64,000 nucleotides of DNA from an uncultured Bacteroidota bacterium (GTDB lineage: Bacteria; Bacteroidota; Bacteroidia; Flavobacteriales; Flavobacteriaceae). The stretch is taken from NCBI GenBank assembly GCA_902512065.1, contig CABXHU010000002.1, positions 1 to 64,000 of the forward strand. The letters run 5' to 3'. Of this stretch, positions 1-8,749 are shown in pieces. The notes beneath the pieces are model-generated. The model was not told where the DNA came from and ran no database searches. It saw nothing but the letters and a program-made list of their open reading frames with translations. A program made the translations under genes and the position numbers. Each line of letters opens with the position of its first letter. The first letter of the stretch is position 1.

Positions 1-1
1 A

Positions 2-436
2 TTAGGTGCTTTAGAAGAAGAAGAATTTAAAGCAAAACTAACTTTCGTAGCTCCAAAAGGGATTGAACAAGCAGGAGCAGTACAATTCAAAATAAAGGCT
101 AATGTAAATATTCCACAAAATATAAATGTAAGAGCTGGATATAGTGCTAATGCAATTATGGAAACAGGAAATAAAGAAAATATTTTATGTATTAAGGAGT
201 CTTTATTACAATTTAATAGAATAACAGACAAACCATTTGTTGAAATTCAACAGGAAGATGGAACCTATAAAAAAAGCAATGTTAAGATTGGAATTTCTGA
301 CGGTATTAATGTAGAAATATTAGATGGAGTTACTAAAAATGATAAAATAAAGGTGTGGAATATAGTTACAGATGAGACTAATGAAGATGAAGATGACAGA
401 AGTCAAGATGAGACCGCAGACGATATGACAGATTAA
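2..436 (+). CDS. Efflux RND/ABC periplasmic adaptor (HlyD/MacA-like), C-terminal part
   Basis: The gene begins before the window; the frame is open from base 2 to the TAA at 434-436, about 144 residues. What remains resembles the C-terminal beta-barrel and membrane-proximal part of HlyD/MacA adaptors, including a stretch near base 130 (VRAGYSANAIM) that matches the usual 'v.pGm.a.v' strand of this family. The C-terminus ends in a very acidic tail rich in D and E. Adaptors of this type join an inner-membrane pump to a TolC-like outer-membrane channel, and such a channel follows 23 bases downstream, so the two probably form one tripartite exporter; the pump itself would lie outside the window. 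The substrate cannot be inferred. Confidence 0.75.
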   Translation, partial: LGALEEEEFKAKLTFVAPKGIEQAGAVQFKIKANVNIPQNINVRAGYSANAIMETGNKENILCIKESLLQFNRITDKPFVEIQQEDGTYKKSNVKIGISDGINVEILDGVTKNDKIKVWNIVTDETNEDEDDRSQDETADDMTD

Positions 437-459
437 TTTAATTTTTAAAATTGATATTT

Positions 460-1776
460 ATGAAAAGTAAAATTTTAATGATAACTATTCTAATAATTGT
501 ACAATCAATTTTTAGTCAGGAAAAAGTTTGGACACTTGAAGAATGTGTTATTTATGCATTAGAAAACAATATTTCAGTTCTTCAAGCTAGAAATGGTATT
601 TTATCTAATGAGCAAGATGTAAAAAGTGCAAAGGGAAATTTTATGCCTGGCGTAAGTTCTAATATTTCAAGTTCTATGAGCATAGGAAAGGTTGAATTAT
701 ACCCAGGAGAATTTGCTGACAGAGAGTTTTATTCATCAAGCTTAGGTATAGGGCTTTCTCAAACGATATTTAATGGTTTTAGAAATATTAATTTATTGAA
801 TCAAAGCAAATTAACCTTAGAAAAAAACAAATATGAACTCGGGAAACTAAGAGATGATATTACTTTGAATGTTGCCAATGTTTATTTGAATGTTTTATTT
901 AATAAAGAAAATTTAGATCTAGCTATCTCTCAGTATGAATTTTCTGTTTTACAGGTTAGTCAGGCATCCGCATTAGTTGAATCTGGCGCACAGCCTTCTT
1001 CTATATTAATTGATGCACAAGCTACACTAAGTTTAGATAGTCAGAATTTGACAATAGCTAAAAATAATCATGAATTGGCATTATTGAATTTATCTCAACT
1101 ACTTCAAATTCCTTATGAAGGCTTTGATGTAGCAGTAATTGAAGTTGATATCCCATCTGAAAATATTATGTATAAGGATATTAGACCAATTCTTAACTAT
1201 GCATTAGAAAATAGAAATGAAATAAAGGTTGCAGAAAGAGATATAGAGATAGCAAAATTAAATACTAAGATTTCTAAAAGTGCTTATTTGCCTAATATCC
1301 AACTTGGATATGGTTTTAATGCCGCAGCAAATTTTTCAAATTTAACTGAAGATGATCCATTTATGGATCAGATTGATGAAAATAAAGGACATTCAGTTAA
1401 TATGAATATTTCCATTCCAATATTTAGTAGGAATCAAACAAGAGCTGGAGTAAATAAATCAAAAATTTTAGAAAACTCTAGTAATTTAGCTTTAGAACAG
1501 GTAAAATTAAATTTAGAGTCAAGTATCCAACGTGCATTTACAGATGCTAAAGGAGCATTAAAGTCTTATCAAGCATCCCAGAAATCTGTACAAGCACAGC
1601 AACTTGCTTTTGAAAATTCTAGAGAGCGCTATGATTTAGGTGCATTAAATTCATTTGATTTAGAGCAGGCTAGAATTAGATTACTAAATGCTAAGTCATC
1701 TCTTATTAATTCAAAGTTTGACTTCATTTTTAAAACAAAAGTTTTAGATTACTATACAGGAAAAATAATAAATTAA
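460..1776 (+). CDS. TolC family outer-membrane efflux channel
   Basis: A 438-residue protein with a signal peptide ending near ...SIFSQ, followed by the two-fold repeated helical hairpin organisation of the TolC/OEP family, with heptad-like helices around residues 190-250 and 345-415. I chose the ATG at 460 over the TTG at 451 because it places the charged MKSK start directly before the hydrophobic signal core. Its role is the outer-membrane exit duct for the adaptor encoded just upstream. The stop codon directly abuts the TTG start of tsaB, so translation of the two is probably coupled. It is slightly shorter than E. coli TolC, as is usual in this phylum. Confidence 0.9.
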   Translation: MKSKILMITILIIVQSIFSQEKVWTLEECVIYALENNISVLQARNGILSNEQDVKSAKGNFMPGVSSNISSSMSIGKVELYPGEFADREFYSSSLGIGLSQTIFNGFRNINLLNQSKLTLEKNKYELGKLRDDITLNVANVYLNVLFNKENLDLAISQYEFSVLQVSQASALVESGAQPSSILIDAQATLSLDSQNLTIAKNNHELALLNLSQLLQIPYEGFDVAVIEVDIPSENIMYKDIRPILNYALENRNEIKVAERDIEIAKLNTKISKSAYLPNIQLGYGFNAAANFSNLTEDDPFMDQIDENKGHSVNMNISIPIFSRNQTRAGVNKSKILENSSNLALEQVKLNLESSIQRAFTDAKGALKSYQASQKSVQAQQLAFENSRERYDLGALNSFDLEQARIRLLNAKSSLINSKFDFIFKTKVLDYYTGKIIN

Positions 1777-2451
1777 TTGGCTTATATATTAAATATAGAA
1801 ACATCAACAACCAATTGTTCTGTTGCAATTTTTAATGATTCAAATTTAATAGAATTCGCTGAAGAAAATACTGAGGATTATTCTCACTCAAAATCATTAC
1901 ACGTTTTTATTGATTCAATTTTAAAGAAATCAAAAATATCTCCAAAGGATTTATCAGCAATTTCAGTTAGTAAAGGTCCTGGCTCATATACGGGATTAAG
2001 AATAGGGGTTGCTTCGGCTAAGGGCTTATGTTTTGCCTTAGATATTCCATTAATTTCTATTGAAACATTAAAAATACTATCTCAAAATATATTAAATAAA
2101 GGAACTGTAATTCCATGTTTAGATGCTAAAAGAAAGGAGGTTTATTCAGCAGTTTTTGATATAAATAACAATATGATTAGAGACACAAAGGCAGAAATAA
2201 TAAGTGAAAATTCTTTTCAGAAATATCTTAATAAAAATCAGGCATATTTTATTGGCAATGCAAATGAAAAATTAAAGACAATAATCACTAATAAAAATGC
2301 AAAATTTATTGACAATTATTTTCCTTCTGCTAGACAAATGGGGGTACTGTCTTTTAATAAATTTAAAAACAATAAGTTTGAAGATTTAGATAATTTTGAG
2401 CCTTCTTACTTAAAGGATTTTGTAGGAGCTAAATGGAATCCTAATCAATAA
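1777..2451 (+). CDS. tsaB: tRNA threonylcarbamoyladenosine biosynthesis protein TsaB
   Basis: 224 residues of the ASKHA (actin-like ATPase) fold. The N-terminus reads [18 protein letters not shown], the phosphate-1-like loop of TsaB, and the '[13 protein letters not shown]' segment near residue 65 is a hallmark of the family. TsaB dimerises with TsaD and, with TsaE, makes the t6A37 modification in tRNAs reading ANN codons. The start is TTG, immediately after the preceding stop codon; no alternative ATG would keep the conserved N-terminal strand. The last 11 bases overlap the end of the convergent YyaL-like gene. Confidence 0.93.
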   Translation: MAYILNIETSTTNCSVAIFNDSNLIEFAEENTEDYSHSKSLHVFIDSILKKSKISPKDLSAISVSKGPGSYTGLRIGVASAKGLCFALDIPLISIETLKILSQNILNKGTVIPCLDAKRKEVYSAVFDINNNMIRDTKAEIISENSFQKYLNKNQAYFIGNANEKLKTIITNKNAKFIDNYFPSARQMGVLSFNKFKNNKFEDLDNFEPSYLKDFVGAKWNPNQ

Positions 2452-4534
2452 GCTTTAATGCTTCTTTAATTGTTTTTACGGGCATTTTACAAGCCTTCTT
2501 TACACAAACATATATCATAGTTTCTCCTTCAATATACCTATTTTTAAGTAATGGTAGCGAATTATCTCCAAAGGATCCTACAACAATTTTGTTTGGCAGA
2601 TAAGTTTTATTTAATTCATTAATTTTTTTAATTGCATTATCTCCAACAATGGCAATTTCATAAAAATTCTTATTTAAATTTAGTATTAAATTCATCCAAT
2701 TTGAAAATCCATTTGGATACACTTCAATTTGATCTGAGATGTTTTTTACCATTGATAATGAGGTGTTTAAATATTTTGAACTATCATAATAATGAGATAG
2801 CTTAAATAGGTTATTTGCCATTATTGAATTACTAGATGGAATGACATTATCTCTAAATTCAACAGTTCTTGAAATTAGCTTATCATCTAATTTTGAAGTG
2901 AAGAAAAACATTTTAGTTTCAGGGTTATAGAAATTCTCATAAGAGTATTTCATTAAATTATCAGTTGTATTTAGCCATTTTTCATTTAGAGTATTTTCAT
3001 ATAGATTTAGAAAAGCCTGTATGACTGCTGAATAATCCTCTAGATATCCATTAATTTTACTAATGCCATCTTTATGACTATGATATAGTCCTCCATCACT
3101 TTTTTCCATATTTTCTAATATAAATTCAGCGCATGAATTTGCGGCTTCAAGAAATTTATCTTCTTTAAACACTCTATAGGCATCAACTAATCCATTAATC
3201 ATTAAACCATTCCATGAGGCTAGTATTTTATCATCAATATTAGGCCTAGCTCTTTTGTCCCTTTCTCTTGTCAATATCCCTTTCCATATATCTTTCTTTT
3301 TGATTAAGTCTTCTTTAGATAGATTAAATTCTTTTAAAAATTCTAAATCAGATTGATTTTTTATTAGAACGTAATTTTCATCTTCCCAGTAACCATATTT
3401 ATTAATATTGTAATAATCTGCAAATAATATAAATTCATCTTTAAGTAGATTTTTTAACTCCCTTTCACTCCATATGTAATATGCCCCTTCTTTTTCTTTA
3501 CCATCAAATGATTTACTATCGGCATCAATAGAAGAATAAAATCCTCCATTAGAATCTGTCAATTCTTGTAATACAAAATTTATTGTTTCATATACTACAT
3601 TTTTATATAATTCATTTTTTGTAATTAGATATGCATCTGAATAAAGACTAATTAGTTGTGCATTATCATATAGCATTTTTTCAAAATGGGGTATATGCCA
3701 TTTTTCATCAGTAGAATATCTTGAGAATCCCCCTCCGATTTGATCATAAATACCGCCATAAGCCATTTTTTCAAGAGTTAGATTAACTAAATCTAAAATA
3801 GCTTTGTCATTATTTTGATGTCCAGTTCTAAGTAATAAATGGATATTATTTGGCATCATAAATTTGGGAGCTCCAGAGAATCCTCCATGTTCTTTATCTA
3901 TTTTGCTTGTTATATTTTCAACATATTTTTCTAACTCTTCAGAGCTGACTTCTGTTTTATTTTCATTTGTATTAATTACATCTAAAGATTTAATTCCTTT
4001 TTCTAATGTATTGGCATAGTTAATAAACCTTTCAGGCTCCTTTTTATATATATTAGAAATTTGTGTTAGAGCGTTAATCCATTGATCTTTCGAAAAATAT
4101 GTTCCACCCCATATTGGTCTTCCATCAGGGAGAGCAACAACATTCAATGGCCATCCACCACTTCCAGTCATTAATTGAACGGCATTCATGTAAACTTGAT
4201 CAACATCAGGCCTTTCTTCTCTATCAACTTTAATTGAAATAAATTTTTCATTCATTATACTAGCGGCTAATGAATCCTCAAAACTTTCTCTCTCCATTAC
4301 ATGACACCAATGACACGAGGAATATCCTATACTTATAATTACTAATTTATCTTCTTTTTTAGCCTGTTCTAAATATTTTTTGTTCCATGGATTCCAGTTA
4401 ACTGGGTTATATGCATGCTGAAGCAGATAGGGACTTGTTTCGTTAATTAAATTGTTACTCATGCTAGGATCTTTTTCATTACAAGAATTAATAATGATGA
4501 TTAATAACAAAAAGGAGAAAATCACTTTTTTCAT
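2441..4534 (-). CDS. YyaL-like thioredoxin-domain lipoprotein (DUF255)
   Basis: 697 residues. A lipoprotein signal ends at Cys18 (IIINSC), so the protein is probably membrane anchored. Residues about 25-190 form the DUF255 thioredoxin-like domain with the active-site-like CHWC at 74-77; the rest is the long alpha/alpha-toroid, N-acylglucosamine-2-epimerase-like part with motifs such as 'APKFMMPN', '[20 protein letters not shown]' and '[10 protein letters not shown]'. The length is normal for the YyaL/spermatogenesis-associated 20 family. Its biochemical function is not established; I do not assign a substrate. It is monocistronic, with its 3' end overlapping tsaB by 11 bases in convergent orientation. 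Confidence 0.88.
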   Translation of the reverse strand: MKKVIFSFLLLIIIINSCNEKDPSMSNNLINETSPYLLQHAYNPVNWNPWNKKYLEQAKKEDKLVIISIGYSSCHWCHVMERESFEDSLAASIMNEKFISIKVDREERPDVDQVYMNAVQLMTGSGGWPLNVVALPDGRPIWGGTYFSKDQWINALTQISNIYKKEPERFINYANTLEKGIKSLDVINTNENKTEVSSEELEKYVENITSKIDKEHGGFSGAPKFMMPNNIHLLLRTGHQNNDKAILDLVNLTLEKMAYGGIYDQIGGGFSRYSTDEKWHIPHFEKMLYDNAQLISLYSDAYLITKNELYKNVVYETINFVLQELTDSNGGFYSSIDADSKSFDGKEKEGAYYIWSERELKNLLKDEFILFADYYNINKYGYWEDENYVLIKNQSDLEFLKEFNLSKEDLIKKKDIWKGILTRERDKRARPNIDDKILASWNGLMINGLVDAYRVFKEDKFLEAANSCAEFILENMEKSDGGLYHSHKDGISKINGYLEDYSAVIQAFLNLYENTLNEKWLNTTDNLMKYSYENFYNPETKMFFFTSKLDDKLISRTVEFRDNVIPSSNSIMANNLFKLSHYYDSSKYLNTSLSMVKNISDQIEVYPNGFSNWMNLILNLNKNFYEIAIVGDNAIKKINELNKTYLPNKIVVGSFGDNSLPLLKNRYIEGETMIYVCVKKACKMPVKTIKEALKLID

Positions 4535-4560
4535 ATAATCAAAAGTACAAAATGAAATTG

Positions 4561-5439
4561 TTATTCATTAATTGCCTCTACAACTTCAACTTTACCATTT
4601 AACATTTGTTTTAACATATTTTCAATCCCATTTTTTAGCGTTATAGTTGAAGAAGGACATCCACTACAAGCTCCTTGAAGAATTACACTTACTGATTTAG
4701 TAGTTTTATTGTATGATTTAAACATAATATTCCCTCCGTCAGATGCAACAGCAGGCTTCACATATTCATCAAGAATAGTAATTATTTCTTTTGATATTTC
4801 ATCTAAGTTTTCTTCTTTAATAATATTTTCTTTTTGATAATCATCTGATAGTATCTTATTATCACCTTCAAGATATTCCTTTATAAATTTTCTTATTTTC
4901 AATGTGATTTCATCCCAGGATGATATATCATATTTTGTTATAGAAATAAAATTCTCATCAATAAAAATTCCTTTAACAAATGGAAATTTAAATAGCTCTA
5001 ATGCTAGAGGAGATTCTTCACATTCATCGATAGAGTTAAACTCTATTTGGAAATCTACTAGTTTTTTATTTGCTACAAATTTCAAAACTGCTGGATTTGG
5101 AGTACTTTCTGCATAAATACTAATAGGGCTTTTCTTATTATTAGTATTTGATATAACATTATTCCCTTGATTTAAATAGATTTCAATTTTTTTTGCAACC
5201 TCATCTTGCACATCCTTCCATTCTATAATGTTAAATCTTTCAACTGCAATAAAATTAGAAGCTATGTAAATTTTTTTTACAAATGGTAGATAGAATAGCT
5301 CTTTTGCTAATTGAGAATTTGAAGTTTCATCAATATTATTAAATTCATAGTTTTCATGATTTGTAATAAAATGATTTATCTCAAATTTAAGTATGAATTT
5401 ATTTTTGGTTTTACAGACAGAAACTTTATACTTCTCCAT
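4561..5439 (-). CDS. NifU/Nfu-type Fe-S cluster carrier with two Nfu N-terminal domains
   Basis: 292 residues in three parts: two tandem Nfu_N-like domains (about residues 5-85 and 105-190; the second begins with the typical '[16 protein letters not shown]' pattern), then a C-terminal NifU domain with the cluster-binding CSGC at 258-261 within '[11 protein letters not shown]'. Nfu proteins receive and hand over 4Fe-4S clusters to target enzymes. I chose the ATG at 5439; an in-frame TTG lies two codons upstream. The first N-terminal domain is more diverged than the second. The spacing to the flanking YyaL-like gene (26 bases) would allow co-transcription. Confidence 0.9.
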   Translation of the reverse strand: MEKYKVSVCKTKNKFILKFEINHFITNHENYEFNNIDETSNSQLAKELFYLPFVKKIYIASNFIAVERFNIIEWKDVQDEVAKKIEIYLNQGNNVISNTNNKKSPISIYAESTPNPAVLKFVANKKLVDFQIEFNSIDECEESPLALELFKFPFVKGIFIDENFISITKYDISSWDEITLKIRKFIKEYLEGDNKILSDDYQKENIIKEENLDEISKEIITILDEYVKPAVASDGGNIMFKSYNKTTKSVSVILQGACSGCPSSTITLKNGIENMLKQMLNGKVEVVEAINE

Positions 5440-5517
5440 ATACAATTTTTTACAAAAGTAATAAAATGTGCTATATACTTAAAATCATTTACTTAGGATA
5501 ATGTCTTATAAAATTTA

Positions 5518-5525
5518 TATATTTG
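5518..5525 (+). promoter_or_regulatory. Promoter -7 element (TATATTTG) for the PorP/SprF gene
   Basis: TATATTTG fits the Bacteroidota -7 consensus TAnnTTTG exactly. The -33 region has only a weak TTAG. Transcription would start near 5531, which leaves almost no leader before the ATG at 5536 but about 17 bases before the ATG at 5548; this is the reason I prefer the latter start for the next gene. Confidence 0.5.
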
Positions 5526-5547
5526 ATCGATTCAAATGCATATGTTT

Positions 5548-6561
5548 ATGGACTTTAAAAGACACATTCTTTATATCAGTTTATTTTTTTATACTTTTTT
5601 TTCTGCTAATGCTCAGGAAGGATTACCTATATATTCAGATTATTTAACTGATAATTACTATCTTTTATATCCATCTATGGCTGGAGTATCAAATTGTGGA
5701 AAGGTCAGAATGACAGGAAGAAAACAATGGTTTGATCATGAAAAAGCCCCTGAATTACAAACACTTAGTGTAAATACTAGAATTGGGGATTCTAGATCTG
5801 CTATTGGAGCAATAGTTTTTAACGATACGAATGGTTATCATTCTCAATCTGGTGCATATTTGACTTATGCTCATCATATTTTATTTTCTAGAAGTGAATT
5901 AGACTTAGATATGTTATCATTTGGGATAAGCGCAGGAATGATACAATATAAGCTTGATGAAACATCCTTTTTAGCAGGAGGTTTTGACCCTATTATTGCA
6001 GGGATTGAACAAAGTGCAACAGATTTCAATATTGATTTTGGATTCTCTTATCAATACTTAGAATTTTATGCCCATGCTTCTATTAAAAATTTACTTAATA
6101 ATGATGGAATTAATTTTAATGAACAAGGATTGAGCTATAATAATTTAAGAACTTATCTATTCTCTACCGGATACTTATTTAGTAGTGGGTCTGGAGATTG
6201 GAATTTTGAACCATCAATTATGTTTGCCTATAAAGATGGAACTCAAGAAACCTTTCTGGATACAAATTTTAAAGTGTATAGAGAAACAGATTTTGGAAGA
6301 ATTTGGGGTGGATTATCATATAGAAGAAGTTTTGATGGTGCAGAATATTTAAATAACAGCAATCAAGTAAAAGCTCAGAAATTACAATATATAACTCCTT
6401 TAATAGGATTAGAGTATAATAGTTTTGTATTTGCATACAACTATTCATATCAATCTAATTCAGTAGTATTTGATAATGGTGGGTATCACCAGCTTACTTT
6501 AGGATTTAATTTTGGGTGTAGAAAAGAAAGATATGATTGTGAATGCCCATGGATAAAATAA
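5548..6561 (+). CDS. PorP/SprF family type IX secretion system membrane protein
   Basis: 337 residues from the ATG at 5548 (two further in-frame ATGs lie at 5536 and 5542). A signal peptide ends near SANAQ, followed by the family start pattern 'LPIYSDYLTDNYYLLYPSMAG' and an outer-membrane beta-barrel with alternating aromatic strands. Members of PorP/SprF work with T9SS, often in delivering or anchoring particular secreted proteins. No gldK-N/porK-N genes or large adhesin lie next to it here, so this is an isolated copy and its specific partner is unknown. The C-terminus carries a small Cys cluster (C-G-C-R...C-E-C), unusual for an outer-membrane barrel. Confidence 0.88.
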   Translation: MDFKRHILYISLFFYTFFSANAQEGLPIYSDYLTDNYYLLYPSMAGVSNCGKVRMTGRKQWFDHEKAPELQTLSVNTRIGDSRSAIGAIVFNDTNGYHSQSGAYLTYAHHILFSRSELDLDMLSFGISAGMIQYKLDETSFLAGGFDPIIAGIEQSATDFNIDFGFSYQYLEFYAHASIKNLLNNDGINFNEQGLSYNNLRTYLFSTGYLFSSGSGDWNFEPSIMFAYKDGTQETFLDTNFKVYRETDFGRIWGGLSYRRSFDGAEYLNNSNQVKAQKLQYITPLIGLEYNSFVFAYNYSYQSNSVVFDNGGYHQLTLGFNFGCRKERYDCECPWIK

Positions 6562-6562
6562 T

Positions 6563-7336
6563 TTAAAAATCAAGACTATTCACTTCTCCATTTAATTTTA
6601 TCATATTTTTAATTATTTCAGTCTTTCCATTTACATATATTATGTTTTTGTATTTATTTTCTAATGAGTTTTGAATATTATTTATAGTTAATATTTTTTT
6701 TGTTTGCTTTGCAATTGCCTCATTAGGGTCTTGAATATTTATATTTTTTGGAAGTATTTTTTTTATTAAAGGAATAAGAAAATGATAATGAGTACACCCT
6801 AGAACCAATTGATCAATATTTGATTGTAACATAGGGTCTATGAGAGATTTTAACAGACCTCTTGTCTCCTTTATTTTACCCTTTTCAATTAAATCAACAA
6901 GTCCATATCCTATTTGCTCATATATTTCTATTTTTTTAGAAAATTTATTTGAGGTTTTATTAAAAAGCCTACTTGTAAGAGTTTTTTCTGTAGCTAAAAC
7001 TCCTATTTTATTTGTTTTAGTATTAAGTATAGCGGGCTTGATTGCAGGTTCTATTCCTATAACTGGAATTGATAGTGAATCTCTAATTTCTTTTATGGCA
7101 TTTGTAGTGGCAGTATTACATGCTATAACAATTGCTTTACAATTCATTTTAATTAATAAAGAAGCATTTTTTAGACTTAACTTTAGTATATCAGATTTAT
7201 CTTTATTTCCATAGGGGCAGTTCTTATTATCTGCCAAATAAATAATATTTTCATTTGGCAGTACTCTATTGATCTCTTCTAAAATAGACAGGCCTCCAAT
7301 TCCAGAATCAAAAATACCTATAGGTTGTTTATTCAT
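6563..7336 (-). CDS. murI: Glutamate racemase
   Basis: 257 residues. Makes D-glutamate for peptidoglycan. The sequence shows the N-terminal 'IGIFDSGIGGLSIL' motif, the first catalytic Cys73 in 'VIACNTATTNA', and the second in 'LGCTHYHFL'; both proton-transfer cysteines are present. The length is typical. It is the last gene of the minus-strand envelope block, but a strong hairpin with a T-run lies directly before its start (see terminator at 7342-7376), so it may be expressed only by read-through or from a promoter inside the preceding region. Confidence 0.95.
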   Translation of the reverse strand: MNKQPIGIFDSGIGGLSILEEINRVLPNENIIYLADNKNCPYGNKDKSDILKLSLKNASLLIKMNCKAIVIACNTATTNAIKEIRDSLSIPVIGIEPAIKPAILNTKTNKIGVLATEKTLTSRLFNKTSNKFSKKIEIYEQIGYGLVDLIEKGKIKETRGLLKSLIDPMLQSNIDQLVLGCTHYHFLIPLIKKILPKNINIQDPNEAIAKQTKKILTINNIQNSLENKYKNIIYVNGKTEIIKNMIKLNGEVNSLDF

Positions 7337-7341
7337 TTTTT

Positions 7342-7376
7342 TAAATAAAAAAAGCTGTCTTTAAAAGACAGCTTTT
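7342..7376 (-). terminator. Intrinsic terminator after the ompH gene, directly upstream of murI
   Basis: Read on the minus strand, an AAAGCTGTCTT / AAGACAGCTTT stem with a very short loop is followed by TTTTTTTATTT. The stem occupies about 7350-7376 and the T-run reaches to about 7342; the murI start codon is at 7336. This is the best-formed rho-independent terminator in this block and would stop most transcription of the bamA-ompH operon. Confidence 0.75.
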
Positions 7377-7398
7377 ATACTATATTAACAAATACTTA

Positions 7399-7902
7399 TT
7401 AAAATCCTAACTCTCTTTTAACATCTTCAAGTAAGTCTTTACCATCAGCAAGGATTACGCCTTGACCTTGAGTTGAATCCAATACATATGTAAACCCTTG
7501 AGATTTTGCAACTTTAACTATTGCTGCTTGAGCTTTTTCTGTAATTGGTTTTAATAGGTCAAATTCCTTTTTTTGTAATTCTTGTTGAGCTTGGCTTTGG
7601 TATTGACGAATACTTTGTTCCATTCCTTGGACTTCTTGTAATCTTCTAGCATTTTCTTCATCTGTCTGAGTGGACGCTTCAGTATCATACTGCTTTACTT
7701 TGCTTTGAAGCTCTGCAGCCATAGTCTGAATATCATTTTCGTATGTCTTAGCAAGTTTTTCAAGTTCTGCTTTTGCCTCGTTCATTTCTGGCATAGATGA
7801 CACTAATTCAGTGCTATTAATATGAGCAACCTTGCTTTGCGAATTCACTGCAAAACTTAATGTTACACATAATATCAACAATAAAATCTTAATTTTTCTC
7901 AT
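7399..7902 (-). CDS. OmpH/Skp-like periplasmic chaperone (second copy)
   Basis: 167 residues with a signal peptide (MRKIKILLLILCVTLSFAVNSQ). Residues about 35-110 form a long charged, Gln/Glu/Lys-rich coiled coil, followed by the C-terminal strand region 'FTYVLDSTQGQGVILADGKD' typical of OmpH/Skp. Skp-type trimers hold unfolded outer-membrane proteins in the periplasm and deliver them to BamA. It lies 13 bases downstream of another ompH-type gene and in the same operon as bamA. It is a regular-length, more canonical copy than its neighbour. Confidence 0.92.
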   Translation of the reverse strand: MRKIKILLLILCVTLSFAVNSQSKVAHINSTELVSSMPEMNEAKAELEKLAKTYENDIQTMAAELQSKVKQYDTEASTQTDEENARRLQEVQGMEQSIRQYQSQAQQELQKKEFDLLKPITEKAQAAIVKVAKSQGFTYVLDSTQGQGVILADGKDLLEDVKRELGF

Positions 7903-7915
7903 TTGTTTATTTGTT

Positions 7916-8683
7916 TCAGTTATAATTATTATTTGTAAAGGTACTATCTTTTACTTTTTCTTGCGCAAGAATTTTTTGTTTTCTTTCTTCTAGCATTTTT
8001 TCTCTTAATTCTTTTGCTGTTAAAACTTTTGCAGGTTTTTTATTAGTTGTTTTACCTTCCGCTTCATCTTCATCATTATTATCAATTATTACAGAGGCAA
8101 CAATTGTTTTATCTTCTTCTTCAACTTGTCTTTTATCACTTCTAGAGTCTAGCTGTTTCCTATTGTTAGTTCTAGTAATTATTCTTAATATTTGATCACT
8201 AATATCAAATTTTCTATCAGAGTATAACATTACAATATCAGCTGATTTATCAAAAATAAAATCATATTTTCTAGATTTTGCAATTTCTTTTATGGCTATA
8301 AATATTTGATCTTGAATTGGCTGTATTAACTGTTTTCTTTGAATAATTAAATCTCCTCTTGGACCAAATCTCTTTTGTTGATAATCTAATATTTCATTTT
8401 TTTCAATTTCAATTTCTTCTTCCATTTCCTGAACTAGTTCTTCTGTAAGTAATAGTCTTTCAGCATTAAGATTTTCTTTTTTATTTTCTAATTCAGAGAA
8501 TCTTGCATCTATCTCTTTCTTCCATTTATTGGCTTTTTCTTCTAATTGATCTCTAGTTTGCTCAAATTCAGATAGATTTTGCAATATATATTCAGTATCT
8601 ACATATCCTATTCTTACTCCTCTTTGACTAAATGAGTAGCTTGATATAAGAAATACACTAAATATGATTAAAATCTTTTTCAT
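7916..8683 (-). CDS. OmpH/Skp-like periplasmic chaperone (first copy, extended)
   Basis: 255 residues, signal peptide ending near SYSFSQ, then 'RIGYVDTEYILQNL' typical of the family, a coiled coil at about 40-110, and the 'KYDFIFDKS' strand. Unlike the second copy it has a long C-terminal extension of about 80 residues that is charged and low in complexity (runs of acidic residues, then K/E-rich helix). Such tandem OmpH proteins of different length next to bamA are common in Flavobacteriia. The extension could be a client or partner-binding arm; this is inference. Confidence 0.9.
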   Translation of the reverse strand: MKKILIIFSVFLISSYSFSQRGVRIGYVDTEYILQNLSEFEQTRDQLEEKANKWKKEIDARFSELENKKENLNAERLLLTEELVQEMEEEIEIEKNEILDYQQKRFGPRGDLIIQRKQLIQPIQDQIFIAIKEIAKSRKYDFIFDKSADIVMLYSDRKFDISDQILRIITRTNNRKQLDSRSDKRQVEEEDKTIVASVIIDNNDEDEAEGKTTNKKPAKVLTAKELREKMLEERKQKILAQEKVKDSTFTNNNYN

Positions 8684-8749
8684 TGTTATATTTTATCATT
8701 TATTAAACGAAATATATAAGAATATATTTTAGCATGGATATATTTTAAA

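Noticed and set aside
158-436. A 92-residue gene starting at the ATG at 158
   Set aside because: The frame is open from the left edge and its upstream residues continue the HlyD-like domain, so this is the end of a larger gene.
4904-5116. A plus-strand frame inside the NifU-type gene
   Set aside because: It is a frame shadow of a clearly conserved minus-strand protein, with no recognisable domain.
6840-7214. A 124-codon plus-strand frame opposite murI
   Set aside because: It is antisense to conserved racemase motifs and its hydrophobic content follows from the complementary codons.
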